In this document: one piece after another, positions 58,666 to 64,000 of the stretch
Position numbering within the stretch: the stretch's first letter is position 1
How the letters are laid out: each line of letters opens with the position of its first letter
Source: Pedobacter sp. MC2016-24
Lineage (GTDB): Bacteria > Bacteroidota > Bacteroidia > Sphingobacteriales > Sphingobacteriaceae
Assembly (NCBI RefSeq): GCF_015223055.1
Contig: NZ_JADFBX010000019.1
Location: 1 to 64,000, forward strand
Direction: 5' to 3'
DNA: 64,000 bases
Notes under the pieces: generated by a model
What the model saw: the letters and a program-made list of their open reading frames with translations, nothing else
Told to the model about the DNA's origin: nothing
Databases searched by the model: none
Made by a program: the position numbers and the translations under genes

Positions 58666-60438
58666 ATGAAAGAATTTTTTAAGTATGTTTTAGCAACTGT
58701 CGTTGGTGTAGTTGTTTCATTAGTCCTCTGCATCGTCTTTTTTGTGGTGATCATTGCGGGCATCATAAAATCATCAATAAGTGAAGACAAAGTCAGTGTG
58801 AGGAGCAATTCTGTCCTGTTTCTAAACCTGGACCAGTCCATCACAGAGCGTACTGCCGATGACCCTTTTTCCAAATTACCAATTGTCGGCTCCAACGGAG
58901 AAAAATCAATCGGTTTCTATGATATCGTTAAAGCCCTCAAAGAAGCCAAAACCGATGACAACATCAAATGTATCTATCTGGACGTAACCTCACCGGCTAC
59001 AGGCGCAGCCACTTTACGTGAAATCAGAAATGCTTTACTGGATTTTAAAACCAGTAAAAAGAAAATCATTGCCTACAGCGAAGTGTACACACAAGCCGCT
59101 TATTACCTGGCTTCGGTGGCAGATAAAGTATACCTGAACCCGGAAGGTGCCATGGATTTCAAAGGCCTCAGTTCGCAGACCATGTTTTTTAAAGGCGCAC
59201 TGGATAAATTGGGCATTGAAGCGCAGATCATTCGCGTAGGCAGCTATAAAAGTGCGGTAGAACCTTTCTTTGCCGATAAAATGAGCGACAAAAACAGGGA
59301 ACAGGTTACAGCCTACCTGGGCGGTTTATACCATACCATGCTCGAAGGCATTTCAAAAAGCCGTAACATCAGCGTAGAGGCCCTTCATGAAATTGCAGAC
59401 GATTATAAAATACAGCAACCAAACGATGCACTGGCCTATAAAATGGTTGATGGTTTGAAATACAAAGACGAAGTGCTTGATGAACTGAAAGCTTTAAGCG
59501 GAAAAGATAAAAAAGGAAAAATCACTTCCATTACCATTAACGACTATGCCAGAACAATTATTCCTGACGAAAATCAGAATGATGCCAGCAAAGTAGCCGT
59601 AATTTATGCCAATGGTGAAATTACAGGTGGCGAAGGCTCGGATAAACAAATTGGTTCTGAACGCATTTCAAGAGCAATCAGAAAAGCACGCCAAGATTCA
59701 TCCATCAAGGCCATCGTTTTAAGAATCAACTCACCAGGAGGTAGTGCCTTGGCTTCTGATGTGATCTGGAGAGAAGTAGTCCTCACTAAAAAAATAAAAC
59801 CTGTCATTGCTTCTTTTGGTGATGTAGCCGCTTCCGGTGGTTATTATATCGGTTGTGCTGCCGACTCGATATTTGTGCAGCCCAACACCATCACAGGTTC
59901 TATTGGTGTATTTGGTGTGATTCCAAACTTCCAGAAATTGTACAACGATAAACTTGGAATTACCTTTGACGGGGTAAAAACCGGTAAATATGCAGATATC
60001 ATGAGCACCAACCGCCCTTTAACAGCTGGCGAAAGGTTAATCATACAAAACGATGTAAACCGGGTATACGACAGTTTCATCAGCCGCGTGGCCAATGGCC
60101 GTAACAAAACCAAAGCACAGGTAGACAGCATTGGTGGCGGCCGGGTTTGGATTGGTACCGATGCCATAAAAATTGGCCTTGCCGACAGAACTGGTAGCTT
60201 TGATGATGCCATTCTTGCAGCCGCTAAAAAAGCGAAAATAAAAAACTACAGTGTGGTCCAATACCCGGAAATGATTGATCCCCTAAAATCATTGATGGAA
60301 AACACCACCGACAAAATCCGTACCTATTACACCAAACAAGAACTGGGTGCAACTTATCCGGTATATCAGAATATAAAATCAGCCGCTTCAAAATCTGGCA
60401 TACAGGCCAGAATGCCTTACGAAATCACCGTACTATAA
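58666..60438 (+). CDS. sppA: Signal peptide peptidase SppA, 67-kDa type
   Basis: A 590-residue inner-membrane protease with one N-terminal transmembrane helix (VLATVVGVVVSLVLCIVFFVVIIAG) and two S49 domains. The Ser nucleophile is in GDVAASGGYYIGCAAD of the second domain and the Lys in VGSYKSAVEPF of the first. It degrades cleaved signal peptides. The next gene (PolX-like) starts 1 bp after the stop. Confidence 0.94.
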   Translation: MKEFFKYVLATVVGVVVSLVLCIVFFVVIIAGIIKSSISEDKVSVRSNSVLFLNLDQSITERTADDPFSKLPIVGSNGEKSIGFYDIVKALKEAKTDDNIKCIYLDVTSPATGAATLREIRNALLDFKTSKKKIIAYSEVYTQAAYYLASVADKVYLNPEGAMDFKGLSSQTMFFKGALDKLGIEAQIIRVGSYKSAVEPFFADKMSDKNREQVTAYLGGLYHTMLEGISKSRNISVEALHEIADDYKIQQPNDALAYKMVDGLKYKDEVLDELKALSGKDKKGKITSITINDYARTIIPDENQNDASKVAVIYANGEITGGEGSDKQIGSERISRAIRKARQDSSIKAIVLRINSPGGSALASDVIWREVVLTKKIKPVIASFGDVAASGGYYIGCAADSIFVQPNTITGSIGVFGVIPNFQKLYNDKLGITFDGVKTGKYADIMSTNRPLTAGERLIIQNDVNRVYDSFISRVANGRNKTKAQVDSIGGGRVWIGTDAIKIGLADRTGSFDDAILAAAKKAKIKNYSVVQYPEMIDPLKSLMENTTDKIRTYYTKQELGATYPVYQNIKSAASKSGIQARMPYEITVL

Positions 60439-60439
60439 C

Positions 60440-62125
60440 ATGGAAAATAAAACTATAGCAAGAACGCTACGCTTGCTCTCTCAATTGATGGAACTCCACA
60501 ATGAGAATCCTTTTAAAATTAAATCAGTAGCCAATGCCGCTTTTAAAGTTGACAAATTACCTCATGCCATACAAGGTAAATCACTGGAAGAAATTGCCCA
60601 GATTGACGGTCTAGGCAAAAGTATCTCCGGCAAAGTATGGGAATTGTTGCAAACCGGTACCATGGCCGAATTGCAACAGATTTTGACAGCAACACCAGAA
60701 GGCATTGTGGAAATGCTGGGCATCAAGGGCATCGGACCAAAAAAAATTGTCGTAATCTGGAAAGATCTCGGCATTGAAAGTATCGGTGAACTGTATTATG
60801 CCTGTAACGAGAACAGACTCATCGAAGCCAAAGGTTTCGGTTTGAAAACCCAGGATGAAATCAGAAAAATCATTGAGTTCAAAATGGCGGCCCAGGGCAA
60901 GTTTTTATATGCCCATGCCGAAGCACAGGTCAATCAATTGCATGCAGATGTAGCAGTCTGGTTAAACGGCTTTAGCGGCGCACCTTTACTCGGGATTGCC
61001 GGAGAATACCGCAGGTGCCTGGAAATCATCGAAAGCGTGGACCTGATCATTGGCGCAGAATTTCCCCGGGAAATTATAGACAACCTGTCCGCTTTTAAAC
61101 AACTGGAATTCCAGGCCGTTAACGACAATACTTTTTCGGCCCTCATGCCTTCAGGTTTGAAGATTAACCTCAGCATCACCGAAAAAAATAATTTTTACCT
61201 CGAATGGTTCAAACTGACAGGCAACCAAACCCATGTAGATGCAGTTCTGGCACTGGCAGGAAATGGCCCTTTCAGCAGCGAACAGGAAATCTATCAACAA
61301 GCCGGACTTGCCTTTGTTGAACCGGAACTTAGAGAAGGTCTCGATGAAATTGAATTGGCCAAAGCCAATACATTGCCAAAACTGATTACCTATGCAGACC
61401 TGAAAGGTACATTGCACAACCACTCCACCTGGAGCGATGGCGTGCATACCCTGGAAGAAATGGCGCTATTTTGTAAAAATGAATTGCAACTGGAATACCT
61501 CGGAATGTGCGACCATTCCAGATCTGCATTTTATGCCAACGGACTAAATGAGCAGCGCGTATATGCACAACATCAGGAAATAGATGCTTTAAACGCCAAA
61601 CTCGCACCATTCCGGATTTTTAAAGGAATAGAAAGTGACATCCTCTATGATGGATCCCTGGATTATAGCAATGATATCCTGAAAACATTTGATTTTGTAG
61701 TGGCATCTGTACACAGCATTTTGCGTATGGACGAAGACAAAGCGACATCCAGATTAGTCACCGCCATAGAAAATCCATACACCACCATTTTAGGTCACCC
61801 AACCGGACGTCTGCTCTTAAGCAGAAAAGGCTATCCGATTGATTATAAAAAGGTAATTGATGCCTGTGCAGCAAACGGTGTAGTCATTGAAATCAATGCC
61901 AACCCATTACGCTTAGACCTGGACTGGCGCTGGCATCGTTATGCGCTGGAAAAAGGTGTCGTCCTTTCCATCAATCCGGATGCCCATCGAAAAGAAGGTT
62001 TTCATGACATGCATTACGGATTATTGGTAGGCAGAAAAGGTGGCTTACAGGCTTCAGCTTGTCTGAATGCTTACCCGCTTGATCAGATCACCGCGCTTTT
62101 TGAAAGCAGAAAAAACAACATCTAA
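60440..62125 (+). CDS. PolX-like protein with degenerate polymerase site and PHP domain
   Basis: A 561-residue protein with PolX architecture: helix-hairpin-helix N-terminal domain (about 1-130), family X polymerase palm/fingers region (about 150-300) and C-terminal PHP domain (about 325-555). The palm motif expected as GSxRR...DxD reads GEYRR (188-192) ... S199-V-D201, and the third acid expected in VDL is Asn 243 (KINL). So two of three catalytic Asp and the Ser of the GS motif are missing. PHP motifs are kept: HNHSTWSDG, CDHSRS, and HPTG..L; so nuclease or phosphoesterase activity is likelier than polymerase. Confidence 0.88.
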   Translation: MENKTIARTLRLLSQLMELHNENPFKIKSVANAAFKVDKLPHAIQGKSLEEIAQIDGLGKSISGKVWELLQTGTMAELQQILTATPEGIVEMLGIKGIGPKKIVVIWKDLGIESIGELYYACNENRLIEAKGFGLKTQDEIRKIIEFKMAAQGKFLYAHAEAQVNQLHADVAVWLNGFSGAPLLGIAGEYRRCLEIIESVDLIIGAEFPREIIDNLSAFKQLEFQAVNDNTFSALMPSGLKINLSITEKNNFYLEWFKLTGNQTHVDAVLALAGNGPFSSEQEIYQQAGLAFVEPELREGLDEIELAKANTLPKLITYADLKGTLHNHSTWSDGVHTLEEMALFCKNELQLEYLGMCDHSRSAFYANGLNEQRVYAQHQEIDALNAKLAPFRIFKGIESDILYDGSLDYSNDILKTFDFVVASVHSILRMDEDKATSRLVTAIENPYTTILGHPTGRLLLSRKGYPIDYKKVIDACAANGVVIEINANPLRLDLDWRWHRYALEKGVVLSINPDAHRKEGFHDMHYGLLVGRKGGLQASACLNAYPLDQITALFESRKNNI

Positions 62126-62172
62126 CCATTATAAATGGCAATATGCCTATATTTGCCCTTTAATTTTTGATC

Positions 62173-63153
62173 ATGTTAGCAGAAAAACTTTATAATGCAC
62201 AGCACCGGCACCCGGCACCTACCATTTTAGTGATAGGCGACCTGATGCTGGACCATTATATTTTTGGAACCGCAACCCGCTTATCGCCAGAGGCTCCGGT
62301 TCCGATTGTAAATGCCAACAGAGAATCTAAAATTATTGGCGGCGCCGCAAACGTGGCGAGTAACCTGATCGATCTGGGTGCCGAAGTTTACCTGGCCGGC
62401 GTCATTGGAAACGATACTTTTGGCGAAGAAGTTAAACAATTGCTGGAGGAAAAAAAGATCAATACTTCCCTCATCGTAAAAGATGAAGCCAGAAGAACAA
62501 CCGTAAAAACACGCATCATTGCAGGTACACATCAGATTGTACGAATTGACAATGAAGATACCCACGACATCTCACCAACTTTAGAAAAAACTTTCTTTAA
62601 TTTCCTTGCACCCTACCTTGAAAAGGTAGACATGGTAGTTTTGTCGGATTACAATAAAGGACTCTTAACCCATAGCCTGTCTTTAAAAATCACAGCGCTG
62701 TGCAAAAAACTGGGTAAGAAGATCATCGTAGACCCCAAAGGTTTGGATTATACCAAATATCAGGGCGCCTACATCATTAAGCCCAACAGAAAAGAGCTGG
62801 CAGAAGCTTCTAAAACAGAGCGCATCCACAATGATGATGCTTTGATTAAAGCAGCAAATGTCATTTTGAAAGTTACCGAGGCACAATACCTCATTGTAAC
62901 CTTATCTGAAGCCGGCATTGCCATCATCACTAAAGACAGTTGCCAGGTGATTCCGGTAGTAGCTACCGAAGTTTATGATGTGACCGGTGCCGGCGATACT
63001 GTTATTGCTACGCTGGCCTATTGCCTTTCCCTCGGATTTGATACCATCGAAGCCGCAACAGTAGCCAATTATGCCGCATCCATTGTCATCAAACACATCG
63101 GCAGTGCAACCACTACGGTAGATGAAATTATAACATCCTTAAAAAACAATTGA
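62173..63153 (+). CDS. rfaE1: D-glycero-beta-D-manno-heptose-7-phosphate kinase
   Basis: A 326-residue PfkB-type sugar kinase equal to the N-terminal half of E. coli HldE. Signatures: VIGDLMLDHYIFG, GGAANVASNLIDLGAEVYLAGVIG, and the anion-hole/catalytic DVTGAGDTVIATLAY near the end. It phosphorylates heptose 7-phosphate to the 1,7-bisphosphate for ADP-heptose. ATG at 62173 is chosen. In this organism kinase and adenylyltransferase are separate genes flanking gmhA. Confidence 0.93.
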   Translation: MLAEKLYNAQHRHPAPTILVIGDLMLDHYIFGTATRLSPEAPVPIVNANRESKIIGGAANVASNLIDLGAEVYLAGVIGNDTFGEEVKQLLEEKKINTSLIVKDEARRTTVKTRIIAGTHQIVRIDNEDTHDISPTLEKTFFNFLAPYLEKVDMVVLSDYNKGLLTHSLSLKITALCKKLGKKIIVDPKGLDYTKYQGAYIIKPNRKELAEASKTERIHNDDALIKAANVILKVTEAQYLIVTLSEAGIAIITKDSCQVIPVVATEVYDVTGAGDTVIATLAYCLSLGFDTIEAATVANYAASIVIKHIGSATTTVDEIITSLKNN

Positions 63154-63159
63154 TACTTC

Positions 63160-63714
63160 ATGGTATTAAACGAATTAAATCTTCATAAACAAACCATTGA
63201 CCGTGTCATTGCTACCCTGGTACCGCAAATTGAAAAAGCATGTGAAATGATCACTGCAACCATCAGTTCCGGATCAAAAGTACTGCTGGCAGGAAATGGC
63301 GGAAGTGCCGCAGACGCACAACACATCGCTGCCGAATTAACAGGCAGGTTTGTAAAAGAACGCAAAGGACTGCCTGGCATCGCCCTTACAGTAGATACAT
63401 CTGCATTAACTGCAATCAGCAACGACTACGGTTATGAAAATGTGTTTGCAAGGCAGCTTGAAGCATTTGCAAAACCCCTGGACCTCTTTATTGCCTTATC
63501 TACCAGTGGCGGTAGTCCCAATATCATCAGGGCATTACACAAAGCAAAAGAAATTGGTTGCATCACCGTTGGGCTCTCCGGAAGAACCGGTGGCGAAATG
63601 AATGAACTTTGCGACCTGAATATTGTTGTTCCTGAAGACAACACCGCAAGAATACAAGAAATGCACATCCTGATCGGGCACATTCTTTGTAAAGCAGTGG
63701 ATGAACTTTACTAA
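63160..63714 (+). CDS. gmhA: Sedoheptulose-7-phosphate isomerase
   Basis: A 184-residue SIS-domain isomerase that starts ADP-heptose synthesis for LPS. GmhA pattern: AGNGGSAADAQHIAAELTGRFVKERKGLPGIALT and STSGGSPNIIRAL, with E/H ligands in HIAAE and EMHILIGHILC. It lies 6 bp after rfaE1 and 3 bp before rfaE2 in one operon. Confidence 0.95.
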   Translation: MVLNELNLHKQTIDRVIATLVPQIEKACEMITATISSGSKVLLAGNGGSAADAQHIAAELTGRFVKERKGLPGIALTVDTSALTAISNDYGYENVFARQLEAFAKPLDLFIALSTSGGSPNIIRALHKAKEIGCITVGLSGRTGGEMNELCDLNIVVPEDNTARIQEMHILIGHILCKAVDELY

Positions 63715-63717
63715 ATC

Positions 63718-64000
63718 ATGGGCAGAGACACAAAAGCATTATTAGCCAAAAAGATCAGTTCAACAACAGATCTGGAAACTCAACTTGAAACATGGAGAGC
63801 GCAACAAAAAAAAATCGTTTTTACCAACGGCTGTTTTGACCTCATTCATCCCGGGCACATCGCGTATTTAAATGAAGCGGCCAGCCTGGGCGATGTTTTG
63901 GTGGTGGGCTTAAACACCGACAGCTCCGTTAAAGTATTAAAGGGTGCCCACAGACCGATCAACGATGAATTTAGCCGCAGTCAGCTCATCGCGTCCATGT
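63718..64000 (+). CDS. rfaE2: Heptose-1-phosphate adenylyltransferase, cut by window end
   Basis: The first 94 codons of a nucleotidyltransferase equal to the C-terminal half of HldE. The cytidylyltransferase-like signature is NGCFDLIHPGHIAYLNEAASLGD (HPGH motif) and GLNTDSSVKVLKG. The reading frame runs off the window, so the C-terminus is not seen. Third gene of the rfaE1-gmhA-rfaE2 operon. Confidence 0.9.
   Translation, partial: MGRDTKALLAKKISSTTDLETQLETWRAQQKKIVFTNGCFDLIHPGHIAYLNEAASLGDVLVVGLNTDSSVKVLKGAHRPINDEFSRSQLIASM

Overview
The window looks like chromosomal DNA of a member of the Bacteroidota, most likely family Sphingobacteriaceae (Pedobacter or a close relative). The evidence is the gene content: FecI/FecR/TonB-receptor modules with STN domains, a HYC_CC_PP family protein, DUF2851, DUF3095, DUF2147 and DUF3347 proteins, and a Rho with a long disordered insert. 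Promoters also fit the Bacteroidota form, with -33 TTG and -7 TAnnTTTG. Genus is inferred from resemblance only; no rRNA is present.

Layout. 1-6.4 kb: a minus-strand ECF sigma / FecR anti-sigma / TonB receptor / lipoprotein uptake module. 6.5-8.5 kb: a small plus-strand cassette (ArsR-type repressor, SRPBCC protein, alpha/beta hydrolase) preceded by a promoter overlapped by two mirror-image operators, bracketed by near-identical 23/24-bp repeats and abutting a tRNA-Leu. 8.45-8.95 kb: a duplicated Gly-Leu tRNA operon, then recX and tRNA-Cys. 9.9-11.8 kb: VOC protein, Asp-box protein, DUF2147. 11.8-22.9 kb: an 11-kb copper (or silver) export cluster on the minus strand with CopA ATPase, two heavy-metal-associated (HMA) proteins, a HYC_CC_PP protein, a CusA-type pump encoded as two ATGA-overlapping ORFs, a TolC protein, two different CusB-like adaptors and a DUF3347 lipoprotein.

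22.9-28.3 kb: GH63-like glucosidase, HAD phosphatase/mutase, SRPBCC protein and MFS transporter. 28.3-30.2 kb: a very AT-rich 450-bp tract with recurring GATATCTA octamers immediately upstream of a ParA ATPase and a small basic partner; this resembles a plasmid-type partition locus sitting among chromosomal genes. 31.2-36.8 kb: a second sigma / FecR / TonB siderophore receptor / PepSY module. 36.9-45.7 kb: small regulator-plus-enzyme units (NmrA/HxlR, DUF3095 cyclase-like protein, cytoplasmic trypsin-like protease, hydrolase, acetyltransferase, AraC proteins, carboxymuconolactone decarboxylase-monooxygenase fusion, cupin). 45.7-47.4 kb: AT-rich accessory DNA with a RhuM/Fic-type gene that stops within its Fic domain.

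47.4-64 kb: housekeeping genes: tRNA-Leu, MBL hydrolase, LolA-like protein, FtsK, ankyrin protein, PspC, DUF2851, PyrF, Rho, PssA, HPt, FolK, SppA, a PolX-like protein with a ruined polymerase site but intact PHP motifs, and the heptose pathway genes rfaE1-gmhA-rfaE2 (the last cut by the window end).

The points most worth following up are the two-piece CusA, the ParA locus with its AT-rich repeat tract, the operator/repeat architecture of the 6.5-8.5 kb cassette, and the polymerase-dead PolX. No CRISPR array, complete insertion sequence, prophage or rRNA was seen.
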